Positions 35,661 through 46,702 of a stretch of 64,000 bases of DNA are shown here, in pieces. The notes beneath the pieces were generated by a model. The model was given only the letters and a program-made list of their open reading frames with translations. It was not told the DNA's origin and ran no database searches. Both the position numbers and the translations under genes were made by a program. This DNA comes from Hyalella azteca (taxonomy: Eukaryota > Arthropoda > Malacostraca > Amphipoda > Hyalellidae): the NCBI RefSeq assembly GCF_000764305.2, contig NW_025930738.1, positions 216,014 through 280,013 on the forward strand. The letters are read 5' to 3'. Each line of letters opens with the position of its first letter. The stretch's first letter is position 1.

Positions 35661-38600
35661 GTGATTGATTTATTAATAAGGGATGAATTTATAAATTCTA
35701 AATTATGGAGAATTTTCTATACAAATAATCCATTAAATGACCCGACGTCTGCCTCGTAATATCTACAAGACGTGCATAAATGAAATTTGCACGTCTTTGA
35801 CATTAGAAATTTTGAAATGACATAAGTACGTAGAAAAGGTATCATAGATACGGTTCAAACAAAACTTAAAACTATTTAGAGAAAAACTTCAACGTCATGA
35901 CAAATCCAGTGGTTTTCAAATTGATAGCTGGAGACTCATCCTTGATGACGAGTCTCTGATAGTCTTGATAGCCTCAGTTTTCGCCAGTCACATATAGTAT
36001 CGGGGCACCGCATGATGATGCTGGTGGAGGCTTTCAATGTCGCGCGGGTGATGGCTTCGCTGTGAGCCTCCCTCATATGGTTCTTTGGCCCTCCAGTTTA
36101 ATTATAGGTGGCATATGAGTCGATGTCGCAAGGTTGTGCAGGCTAAACCGATATAATTTACAACTTGGAGGTCTAAAACCTTCTTTCATGCCGGAAAATC
36201 TGTAGATAACATTGGTTTCTTGCAGTGGTCCCGATTTTAAACGTGGTTTAGTTTTCATGATTAAATTCTTGATTTGCTTGTTTTTGTAGTTGTGATAATA
36301 AGGTAACAGAACGAATTGATAGTTTGTTTACTTTATTTTTGTTATTATTATAACTGCATATAATCAGGAGCAAAAAATGATACTATGATCATCATTGCCC
36401 CATTTTGCGTTGTGCAATTCATGTCATTTTTACAATTGAATTGAGGACTCTTTCATCTGTCCCATAACTAATGTTTATCTGGTTTTGACAGCGAATTCTG
36501 GTGCGCAGTCTTTTAATGTGGATTCATACGTTTGTTTTTGATATGCTCGCAAATTTGAAATTTCTGTGTTGATAGTTTTGTTTGCATAACCGTTGTTTAC
36601 GAGAATTTTTTTGCAGGTCCGGAGTTCAGCTTTGAAATTACGAGCGTACGTACAGGTCTTGAACGTTCAATGTATGAGGGTGCGTATATATGGTGCTGAT
36701 TTTGTAGCGGAGGGGACATTCGCTTTCTTCGTTCAGGACCTTTCCAACGTCCGTAGGTTTCCGATAAATTTTTATGAAGAACGAAAGAACCTGTATGTTC
36801 AGGAAAGGAAAGGAAACCATCTATCTTTTGATCTGCGTCTCAAGTGATAACGATGTCGTCGACATAGCGACAGTATAAGATCGGGTTTAATCTAACAACA
36901 TTTGGTTTTCGAGTTCACACATGTAGAATTCGACGAATGTTGGACCAAGAGGACTTCCCAAGGCTACATCGTTTATTTGCTGATATATTTTGTTATCTGG
37001 AGTCCGAGAAGGCGATTCTGAAGTACAGAGGCGGAGGAGACCAAGTGAAATATTTTCAGGGATTGATGGGGTCAGCAAAGTTTCATTAGAGTAGACATGT
37101 TTGTCTATTATTTCCAAAGTTTCTTCAGTAGGTACGTTGGTGAATAAGCTATTGACTTCAAGTACAATGAGCACTCCTGATGGGCGCTGATTTCGAAGGA
37201 TATCCAAGATATCGCCTTCAGATCTAAGCGAAAATTTCTTCGGATGTACGGTTTTATTATAGCATCCAATTTCTGTTTTTTTTATTGGAGAGGTAACTTG
37301 AGCGATTATGGGCCGGAGCGGATTGTTCACCTTGTGATTTTAACACCTCCGTAAAGGTAACCTGGCGAAAAACTCCCGACGATCGGGGTTAGTTTTATTG
37401 AGACAGCAACTGTGTTAGCTGTATTTATTAATTTGTTAGCTCTCCATTGAAGTTATTCTTTAGGGTCTCGTCCGACGCGACGGAATTTTGGATATGGTTT
37501 CACTTGTTTATGATATATTGTCAGTTTTCTCCAAAATAGCGAAGATGTTGCTCTTTTCAGCTTTCCTAATTACAATTTTGTTGTTATCTCTTAATTGTTT
37601 TGCTGTCAGGTGTAGAGCTGGGGTTAGGATGAGGTCGGCGAACCTCACTGCGGCTTCGGCTCGTAATTGATCTTTTAGGTCAGGGTTGATGTTGATTTTA
37701 ACTTCGTTTTTGAGTTTCATAAGGGAATCATATATAGCAACTCGTGTTCAATTTTATTCTTGGTTTTGCTGAATTTGGACATTAAATTACAATTCAGTCC
37801 AAGGTTCAGAAATTCCCTTTGCTCCTTGCTCAGGGTGTAAGAGGAGAAGTTGATGAATCCTTCCGTAATATTCGGTAGACAGATGTCCCATCTGTTCTGC
37901 GAAAATTGAGTTTGAGTTTGCGAAAAGTCCGAAGATTCGCACTTTCGTCGTAGGAGTCACGGAGCTTGTTTAATTCATCAGTGATCTTTAAACGAAGTTT
38001 GGGGCTTGGGATGTAAGAGGTAGACGCTAAATATTCTTCGAGTTTTCGAGCTTCAGATTTTCAAATGTCGAAAGTATTAATTTTGCATCTTGCAGGTGCA
38101 ATATTATGATGCCCGATTTTAATGATGAAGCAGGAGTGAATCAAATTATAATGTCAATGGAAACAATTCTGTTCTGAAATTGATAAGATTTCTCCTCAAC
38201 AATCAAGAGCTACAGAAATTGATTACAGAAATTGATTTTATTTTCAACATTCGCGAATGAGCCACTGGACGTCAGGCTTCAAAAAAAATCGAAGTGATAA
38301 CTATACCAGTTTCAGCTGATTTAATATTCAGATTCTTCTACTCAACTTATGTTAGCCGTTACTAACTTTGTCCTTACCTTGAACTTGATAATTTCTCTTC
38401 GGTCTTGAAATCCAATCAAAATTCGGCATTTAACACGCTCAATTTAATCACCCAAATTTTGATCGCTTGAGATCACAAACTTGATAGGAAGTAAATTTTA
38501 TATTTCTTCAAACATATAACCTTTTGGGCTGTTTATCATGGTCAGAATTAGAATTTTTACTGAATAACTAAAAAAATCCAACTGGTCAACTTTGTGTGAG

Positions 38601-38757
38601 TTTGCGCTCATCAACATCTCTCATGAATGTAAAATTTTTAATTTCGCCTAGCCCGTTTATTATTGTTAGAACAATAATTGAAGAACAAGTTTTTGTATTT
38701 ATATTATAATTATACATGGCTTAAATTGTAAAGTTGCGGCCCAGCATTCATCATGAT
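35661..38757 (-). mobile_element. Penelope-like retroelement, copy 2, within the artefact block
   Basis: Near-identical to 19990-22990 along its length, starting GTGATTGATTTATTAATAAG in both. It keeps an RT stretch lost from copy 1: 37330-36887 reads LRPIIAQVTSPIKKTE, SLFTNVPTEETLEIID and NDVALGSPLGPTF. These are motifs of the Penelope RT finger and palm. The GIY-YIG-like piece is at 36258-36073 and the N-terminal helical part at 37720-37508. Stops and indels make it non-functional. It is bounded by an N on one side and a transposase adapter on the other, so its true location is uncertain. Confidence 0.75.
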
Positions 38758-38819
38758 AGATGTGTATAAGAGACAGGTTAAGCAAGCACAGGCTAGGCTG
38801 TACACTGTACAGCATGCAN
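38758..38819. other. second mosaic-end adapter, 42-bp orphan and N gap
   Basis: AGATGTGTATAAGAGACAG at 38758-38776 interrupts the sequence that continues CATCATGATGAACCC in the first copy (near 22990-23005). It is followed by 42 bases with no match elsewhere in the window and a single N at 38819. Artificial junction. Confidence 0.95.
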
Positions 38820-39075
38820 CCCTAAGTTAACTATGAATACTTTGGGGGAACAATTTAGCTTATATTATTACGATTTATTTTGATTATTTACAAGTATAAA
38901 TTCCTCGTGCTTCTCTCCAATAATGCACTTCGTAAAGGTGATGAAGGATGAATTTGATCCCCCTACTAAAAATAATTATTCATTGCATTCCATTTATTTT
39001 TTGTTGATTGTAATCGCTTAATCATTCTATTAACTCGGTCTAGACTTGGTCTTTAATTCACTTAATTAATTTCAG

Positions 39076-39745
39076 GGTACGCTGCCCCCGCTGGGGGAGT
39101 GTGTGGCCCGTCGGTCCCCCTCCTGGACGGCCAGCCTGGCCCCTGTTCCCCTGGTACAAACTCTTGCTGCAACGCCACCGGGTTTTGTGGAGCTACCGCG
39201 GCCTATTGCAGCTGCCCTACGTGTGTCAACTACAAGAGTAATGCAAAAAACTATCAATATACACGTCACTTTCAATTATAATAATCATGACTACTCATTA
39301 TTTTTAATACTCATGTTTTGAACAATTTATCCGTGCATGTATCAGACTTACTTTCTTCATACGTATCATTTTGCTAATTTGATCTTCGACGCTAATTTGA
39401 TCCTCGATAGGATAGATCGACGATAATCTTAATTGTGTGTCACGCGTGCCCCGACATTCATGTGACATGTGACATAGCTTGATTTTTTAATTTGTTCATG
39501 CAGGTCTAGCCGCGGGATTCTACACGGGTTTCATAAAGAAAAACGGCAAGTGGACTTTCGACGACGGCCGTACAGTGAGCGCTACAGTCGGGGCCCCACC
39601 CTGGGGTAGTCAGTCCCCATCACCTTCTTATAACTGCGCCGTGATCGCCTACAATCCCGCGGGTGGCCTGAACTACACGTACCAAGACATGTTCTGCAAA
39701 GTTCTGTACCCAGCATCTGTTCGTGGCCGACGAAGCCATAATTAA
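39076..39745 (+). pseudogene. B': second copy of gene B exons 3-4, frameshifted
   Basis: Exon 3 at 39076-39237 (162 nt, intact, hevein-like) and exon 4 starting at 39504. Exon 4 lost one base near 39710 relative to gene B (TACCCAGC for TACCCCAGC). It therefore reads out of frame, loses the last cysteine and ends at 39743-39745. The normal stop would be at 39739-39741, and the exon is 238 instead of 239 nt. Exons 1 and 2 are missing because the copy starts at the N gap. The first 300 bases after the gap are identical to gene B and divergence begins inside exon 3. Could be an allele or a paralogue. Confidence 0.75.
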
Positions 39746-40484
39746 GCAGGTCTCAAGTTCTCTCAACGTAATAACTCCCGGGCGGTGTTTCAAACTTCTC
39801 GGTCGTGCTCAAAAAGGCTGAGAATCCCATTGGTTGATTCAGAACCAATGGGATCAACCAAATCAATCAAGAACCAACTTAAAGAGCATCAAATTCAGAA
39901 AATATAATTTTCTTTCCTATTTCCGATAATAACTGGAACAAAATCAGCCCAAATGAAAAGTGCTTATGTCAACCATGATGATCATTTCACTTAGCCTATA
40001 GAGATCACATCTAACGTGTCTGAGAATTTTTCTTCATTTAAATAAAAAAACAATAATAATTTCAACCTTCGTGAATTTACATCATGTAAACTTCACAAAT
40101 TTTTCTCCATTTACCTTATTATAAATATTTTCGTCGACGCGCTTTGCATAGAGTACGTAGCGGGGTAGGCATCAAATGCATGAAATTTAATTAATACTCA
40201 AAGTTTATATAATACTCAAAGTTATTCTTCAATACTGTTTAAACGCTTAGACACTGAGGGGGAAATATCGAGAAGTACATACAACAGCACTATTACTACA
40301 GTACACCCTCCTCCTGGTTAGAGAGATACAGTAGTGTAATAAGTAATGTACGTTGCTCGATATTTTAATATTGAATTAACAATAAACGAATCATCAGAAG
40401 CACAAGCACCATGTAATAACAATAAGTGTGATTGAGCTATGCACTATATAGAAGAGAAATGCACTGTATTAGAATAATGCACGG

Positions 40485-40565
40485 TTAGCGATAAATGTAC
40501 TGTGAGCGATCAGTGTACTGTGAGCGATCAATGTACTGTGAGCGAGCAATGTACTGTGAGCGAAT
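40485..40565. repeat. contracted copy of the 18-bp minisatellite
   Basis: About four GAGCGAGCAATGTACTGT units after the same flank (GCACGGTTAGCGAT) as the 16-unit array at 28903. It indicates length variation between copies. Confidence 0.85.
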
Positions 40566-40727
40566 TTTTAACTTCTGTTTGTGTTTTTTTATTAACTCCA
40601 AACTAATTTTCTGCATTTATCTGTGTTCTAGATTTATCGAACTGACGATGGAGCTGGTCTCCGAAACGTTTTCAAAAGAGATATGCTAAATTTTTGTGGT
40701 GTTTTCTTCGCTTTTAAATTTCTAGTG
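40566..40727 (+). mobile_element. Penelope-like 5' fragment, inferred
   Basis: About 160 bp with no counterpart in the 28.9-33.7 kb block. It sits exactly where B' flank is joined to C' exon 4. It carries a hammerhead-like core (see next entry), a known feature of Penelope-like terminal repeats. Assignment is inference. Confidence 0.3.
40630..40690 (+). ncRNA. candidate hammerhead-ribozyme-like motif
   Basis: CTGACGA (40642-40648) fits the conserved CUGANGA box. GGAG and CTCC can pair as helix II around CTGGT, then GAAA (40663-40666) fits the second conserved box. Helices I and III and a clear cleavage triplet were not found. Penelope-like elements are known to carry hammerhead motifs, so this may be a remnant. 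Confidence 0.3.
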
Positions 40728-40861
40728 AAATCAAATGGCGATGGATAAGATTATTGATTAACGTTGGAACAGCGCCGCTACTTATTGTTGCATCATATGT
40801 TTACCAATTTAAAGATTCATAGGTTTACTTTTATTTATTTATTTCTTCATATTGTTTGCAG

Positions 40862-41100
40862 TTCTAGCTCAAGCCTTCTGGATGGGGTTCGAGAGGATCA
40901 ATGGCATCTGGACATACGATGACAACCGCACCGTGAGTAACGCCCGCGGGGAGGCACCGTGGGGGTCTTGGGATCCCGTCAACATTACCAACTGTGCTGC
41001 GATTTCGAACCTTCGTCCCCCAGGCCAATACTATGAACATGTTGAGTTGTACTGCAACGCTACTGTACCTGTCATCTGTGCCTGGCCAAATGCGATCTGA
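40862..41100 (+). pseudogene. C': second copy of gene C exon 4
   Basis: 239 nt, intact and in frame, differing from gene C by a few residues (FWMGFE for FWVGFE, NATVP for NGTVP). Upstream exons 1-3 of C are absent: the sequence goes directly from the B' flank to C' intron 3. Because all introns are phase 1, a B' exon 3 could in principle splice to this exon. Probably an orphan exon in an allelic or misjoined block. Confidence 0.7.
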
Positions 41101-41639
41101 ACTGGTTGATGCAAACCAATGACTCTCTCAAACTGAATTACTTTTATTTCACGCAAGGTGTGGAAGTTGGACGGACTTGAATATACATAAATCTCTCAAC
41201 ATGTTGTTCTCATTTCACCTCCTCCGTATGAACCGGTACTTCGGAAGGCAAAGCAAAGAGTGCAAGTAATTTCTTGATATTGACAGGCTATGGCGTTATT
41301 TAATGGAGTAAATCAAATCTCGCATGGTGACAGTCAGCATTACGCACAGTATATACGGTTTACATCGTGTATCACATTAATTAATTACCTATTATTTCGG
41401 GTGTTTTCTTCTGACGTGGCTATTCAACTGTAGAAATTTTCTAGCAATCAGTTAAATTTAGATTTTTAGACGGAGTAGCAATTTTTTTAAAACATTCGTT
41501 TGAAATAGATATAGTTTCTCGATTAGTATGGCTTCATATTATGCTTACCTGATACACTGAAAAATTAGTGATGTATAAGCAATAGTTTCGAATATTTTTT
41601 CCGTTAAACGAATAATTATAAATTAGACAGATAAATAAT

Positions 41640-42957
41640 GTGAAGTATTCACACAATCGATAGGATGTCAAATTACAGCTATAATCAAGGAAGCTTTTAT
41701 TTTAATTAATTCAACAAAGTTTTGAGTTTGATTTGACTAAAATTTTCTTTCGTGTAATGCAGACTAAGTTTGATGGTATAGAACCGAGTCCCAAAATTCA
41801 GAATGCGGTTCAAAAGAAGTTGAAGGTGGATGGTTGACAGAACACGTGACGAATGCGTGACGTAGAAATAAAGAAGGCCGGCCAGTCTCAGGATCAGATT
41901 AATGTATACTGTAGAAGAAATAAACTAATTTATAAACTTTGCGAAATGACGAGATGAACAAATTACAGACAAATTAATGATCAAAATGTCATTTGTGCAG
42001 AGAAAACACAACAAACCTGAGGTTTAAATGCCCAGTGTGGTGATCACTTTTTGAAGGAAGATTAATAAGAGGAAAATAGCGGAAATCAGTTTAAGGGGTG
42101 GGAAGTTGTACGAGAAAAATAGCTAGAACAGTTGAAGGTTCAGGGTCCATACTTTCAAAAGTCGCTAATTGAACGTAAGTACTTACGCTCCATTTTCTTG
42201 TCTATGATTGGTGGATTTTTCTTGAAAGGCCGTCAATGATTGGCTGATGAACTTACGATCTCCTAACTTTTTTTTGAAAGTATTGGCCCGGATGCTTAAG
42301 AAATTTCAGATAAAGACTTGAGGCTAAGGTTTAAATAATGATCTTCGCAGGTAACGTTAAAGAAAATAACGCACTTTCAGAGCGAAGAACATTAAATAAG
42401 GAATCAATTTGATTTGATTTGGATGAATTAGTATTTTAGTTCAAAGCATGAAATTTGCATTTGAATAAAATTTATTGCATCCATAAACTAAGTCCAACTT
42501 CCCAACAGATTAAATACAGGAGTTTAATAGGGCGAAAAATATAAACAAAACTAAATTTACACGACAGTCAAACAAACCAAAGGATAGAAAAGCAGGTTTA
42601 TAGCAAGATGGTAGAAATACTTGAACTTCGATTGAGGTAACTTGTCCACCGGTTCAGAAACGGAGGTTTTGGTTTTGAGCTATGAATAATGAATTGCACA
42701 GAGATTTGAACACTGCGTGAAGGCGGTATAAGTTTGTACTGCCACTGTCGATAAATATCATTTGATGCAATTTATAACAGATGATTATGGAAACTCCCTA
42801 AAGACCCGCGGCAGAACCCCTGATTTCGACTAAATACTTTTTCTTCGGATGAAGTTAGAGAAGCGGAGTCAACAGCAATTCTAAGCTAAGAATAGATCTC
42901 ATAAAAAATCCTAGCATATATATAAATTGACGGTGAGAAATGAGAAATTTCTCACAA
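41640..42957. mobile_element. 1.3-kb insertion absent from the C copy
   Basis: In the first copy GATATAAATA-type sequence at 34575-34590 runs directly into CCTTATTCGTCC. Here about 1.32 kb separates the two halves. The insert starts ATGTGAAGTATTCACACA and ends TGAGAAATTTCTCACA, suggesting short inverted ends, with ATA/AATA possibly duplicated at the target. It holds no recognised ORF and contains a nested MITE. Type unknown. Confidence 0.6.
42143..42289. mobile_element. MITE, copy 2, complete
   Basis: About 147 bp with inverted ends: GGGTCCATACTTTCAAAA at left, and TTTTTTTTGAAAGTATTGGCCC at right reads inversely as GGGCCAATACTTTCAAAA. Same family as 3773-3905. No coding capacity. Nested in the 1.3-kb insertion. 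Confidence 0.7.
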
Positions 42958-43676
42958 TACCTTATTCGTCCAAAAAGTACCTACTACTGAACTACGACCC
43001 ATTCTGATACAAAAATAAATTGTTTAACGTCACTGGTGTAATTATTGGCGTGATTTTCAATAACCGCTGCGTTTGACGTATCAAATGAAAGAGCAAGGCA
43101 ATATTTACGCACTCATCTGTGGTTTAAAACGATCGAAGCATTAGTTCGAGGCATTGGAAATGCAATCGAAGCATTGGATTGGATTTGGCCTGTATTTATG
43201 GATTATAAATCAGTTTTATTCAAAAAATGCCTAGTGGTTAATGAACATCAAACTTTTCATTTTTGGGACCACTATTTCTTTTCAATTATGCAATTTTTCC
43301 TGGATGACTTCTACGTTAGAAATCAATTGATCATCATCAGTAAGATCATTCATCATCAACTACAAAATAAAAATTCTAAACAGCCACACGAATATACTGT
43401 AAATAAATGGCTTGCGGATTTCTTTTTCGTACAAGGTTCACGAAATAACTGTCGTTTGAGATTTGAAACGTTTGTCAAAATTACCGTTGATGAAACCTGC
43501 ATCAAACTCTGAAATCATCTGAACATTCATTAAATAGTGTACAATTACGTATTTTATTCTCGTATGACAAATAGTTTTGTGAAAGTATGAATAGTTCGTC
43601 ATTTCGACGCACTGCTCTGTACTGCGAGAGTTGTCACTTGCATCGTTACAATCTCTGGTCACACGCTTCACGCACA

Positions 43677-45497
43677 ATGAACATGTAAGTAACTCCAATA
43701 CCTTAACTGATTTTCTTGTTTCAATGTGTCTGACTATTTAACGATAGCTATAATTTAACTTAGTCCATTTTTCAGATTGAAAAAAACTGAAACTTAAGTC
43801 TAGGAAAGTTGTGCTTATTATTGAAATTTTCGAATTATTTTTCTCGAATATATAATTTTGCCCCCATTTTTATTATGAGCTCACTGTCCTATAATTTAAA
43901 CTTACGTATTGCATGAGTCTATAACCAACTTGTGGATCAAACAGATCACGAATTAAGATATTTTATTTCTCCCTTCCCCTTATAGTATAACGTTCAACGT
44001 CATCATCCTGCTTCTGGCCATGGACACAACGCTGGCAGTTGCAGCACAATCGTGGCTCTGGAAGAAGGTGCCTGCCAACCCTGACGGGGCAGTTGCTGGT
44101 AAATTGGAACTCAGTTCTGCCTCGCCGATTGCCTGCGCAGCGCAGGCCGCGCAGCGCGGCTCTGATCTGCTCTGCCACGACGGTGTGATGGCGTGTGTGA
44201 TCGTCCTGACGACGTCCCTGGTTGGGATCCTGGGTGTGACCAACCACGCGTGGAACTGCTTCTTGAGAGGTGAGTCTGTACCTCCCTGGAAATTGCAATA
44301 AACTTTAGTTTATTCAATTATTACTTGCTACAATCACACAGAAAAAATGACAGCAGCATTTCTATAACTGGAAAAAACGGTATTTCCTGTTTCATGGCAT
44401 CACAGGCCCGTGGTGCCGTACCCCCTTCATGCAAGTACGGGACTTGGGCTGCCTTCAGTTCGACATCAACAATCGGATGAATTTCTCAGCTGCGAGGACC
44501 GCCTGCCCGCCCCCCGCCACCCTCTGGTACCCCAAGTCCGACGAACAGGCCGCAACCATCGCCGACTACCTCACCAACGAGAGTGAGTACTCAATGTGTT
44601 GTTTCGATCTCAAGGCTTGCTCATCTATCATTGAAAATAGTGAATTTAAAAAGTTCCTATTCCCTGTTATTCATTTTTCATTACTTGGTTTCGCCATCGG
44701 TCTGAAATCACAGTTCTTCACATCATGTAAAACTGATGCATTGGTATGACGACAATTTTAATTTATCGTCGTTGAAGGACAGCTGTTAAACTTCTTTTTT
44801 TAATACCACTACGAAACTCCACAACAATGTATTTTAAAAACTATTTTTCATCGAAACATACCATTAATGAGAGACATTTTTAAATTTCAGGGTACGCTGC
44901 CCCCGCTGGAGGAGTGTGTGGATCTTCGGTCCCTCTGCCGGACGGTTACCCTGGTCCCTGCCGCCCTGTTGGAACAGCCACCTGCTGCAACGCGACAGGT
45001 GTTTGTGGAGGTACCACCTCCGACTGCACCTGCCCTACGTGTATCAACTACAGGAGTAATTCCAATTTTTTCTTGAATATGAAAATATTTTTGTGCTTAG
45101 AAATTTTGAACACAAACTGTTCATGATATTCAACATTTGAATGTCAAGATCCGTCATATGGCAACATGTGTGATAATTTGAATAACAGTGAATTGCACTT
45201 ATGACCAATTATTCAGTTGACTCATGAAGCTTTATTGACAATGCCCTTCGTAACAGCTGTAGCCAAGGCCTTCTGGTCGGGATTCCAGAAGAAAGCCGGC
45301 GTCTGGACGTACGACGACAACCGCACCGTGATGGACACTCGAGGTGTGGCTCCGTGGAGTCCCCAGACCCAAAAAATATTTCCGACTGTGCGGCGATCTT
45401 CTTCGCTCCCTTATTTAACGTCTACTACCAGTATTCGGATGTGAACTGCACCGCTTCTAGTTACGCCAGCATCTGCCTGTGGCCTGAATTGCTGTAA
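43677..45497 (+). pseudogene. lectin-like gene D, mosaic and frameshifted
   Basis: Exons 43677-43684 (ATGAACAT), 43986-44269, 44406-44582, 44891-45055 and 45257-45497, GT-AG throughout. The first two exons give an excellent signal peptide (MNIITFNVIILLLAMDTTLA). The PAN-like module (CAAQAAQRGSDLLCHDG), lectin first half, hevein-like module (CCNATGVCGGTTSDC) and lectin second half follow. The total of 875 nt is one short of a multiple of three. A single base is missing near 45360-45375 (GAGTCCCCAGACCC against GGGTCCCATTGACCC in gene A), so exon 4 reads out of frame after APWS. Exon 1 is almost identical to gene C, while exons 2-4 and intron 2 are almost identical to gene A: a recombinant. If the missing base is an assembly error, the gene is intact and 291 residues long. 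Confidence 0.8.
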
Positions 45498-45499
45498 GC

Positions 45500-46560
45500 T
45501 GGTATGTGGCAATTCATGCCTCTCATCGAACGGAATTTGGCCCGGCATTATACCAAGAACCTTTTTCTGGTATGCCCCTGATTTTATCTGTTCTATTAGT
45601 TACACATTCATCACCTCCTTGAAGTAACTCATATTGACTCACTCAAGTCACTCACTCACTCATGCGCTCATTTTGACGTTTATTTGACTTTGCTTTCTTC
45701 ACACTCAAATCACATGAAACAGACTTTGCTGGCAAGGATTATTCAGAAATAAGGTGATCATAGCAAGACCTGCGCCAATTAAAAGATGATAAATTTAACT
45801 GAAAACTTCTTTGATGTATTTTGTTGAAATTGAATCTTGATTTAAAGCGTTTAGCGTCAGTCTTCCCGGGAGGCGTGATTTAATTTCTCAAGCGATGAAG
45901 CCGCGGCACTAATTGTACGAAGTCCCAATGAAACGATGCTTACAATTAAACTTACATTGAGAAAACAAGTGAACATCCTTTCGTGATCAAAATTGCAAGT
46001 AAATGAAAATAACTAGCAAATAAATTTCAAATTGAACATCTATCCTTATTTACGTCACTCCAACTCCCCACTCAACTAGAAGACGTTAATCCGTGGTGCG
46101 GTCCTCGAGAAAGGTGCATTTTCCGTACGGTTTGCTTTCTTCTGGTATCTATTTTGTATTTCTAGCTTGTGTCTATTTTGTATTTTACAGCACTTGGTTG
46201 CTCTTCGATCTATACCCTATATTTCTTCAAGTATTTTCGCTAGTCAACCGAACATGGTGGCTATCAATCACTCAACCTAACTTTGCTGCTCTTCGTTACG
46301 TTATCTAACTTCGTTGATGTTCCATAGTCAACCGAACTTGGCTGCTATTCATGACTCAATTGAACCTGATTGCTCCTGATCACTTCATCCGCCTACGTTG
46401 ATCTTCTTCACTCAACCGAACTTGGTTGTGAATGTAAGTCAGTTGCTGTTTACCTCAGGCAGCCTGGCAGCCGCCCGGCGATGCCTTGTTCATCACCACT
46501 CCAGAGTTCAAACTCTCCCAACGATTCATGGCGGGATCTCCTAATATACATCAAGTGCTG
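45500..46560. repeat. 3' flank of D, duplicated at 46840-47850
   Basis: Several matching blocks occur in the same order in both: CACTCCAACTCCC, then AGAAGACG and AATCCGTGGTGC, then repeated CTCAACCGAACTTGGTTG motifs, then CCAGAGTTC. The flank was duplicated together with the gene end that became remnant E. Divergence is considerable, so the duplication is old. No gene is present in either flank. Confidence 0.65.
46185..46440. repeat. degenerate minisatellite CTCAACCGAACTTGGTTG, first array
   Basis: Irregular units of about 25-40 bp sharing TCAACCGAACTTGGYTG and TTCGTTAC/TTGATCTTC. A matching array lies at 47440-47690. Confidence 0.6.
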
Positions 46561-46702
46561 AAATTCCCCCATTGTACTAGAAGTTAAAAAATTCCAGGCC
46601 TTACTCAGCCTTGACTTTCCCAGTACTTGAGAGGTTCCGTACAGAATGCGGAATTGCCATGAAGCAGCATACCTAAAAATTTATCTCAACTCTCTTATAA
46701 TG

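Noticed and set aside
35661..38757. Second Penelope-like insertion as an independent transposition event
   Set aside because: It is bounded by an N gap and a library adapter, and its outer limits coincide with those artefacts, so independent insertion cannot be claimed.
39072..39281. Overlapping plus- and minus-strand ORFs over B' exon 3
   Set aside because: They are shadows of the hevein-like exon, which is supported by splice sites, phase and paralogy.
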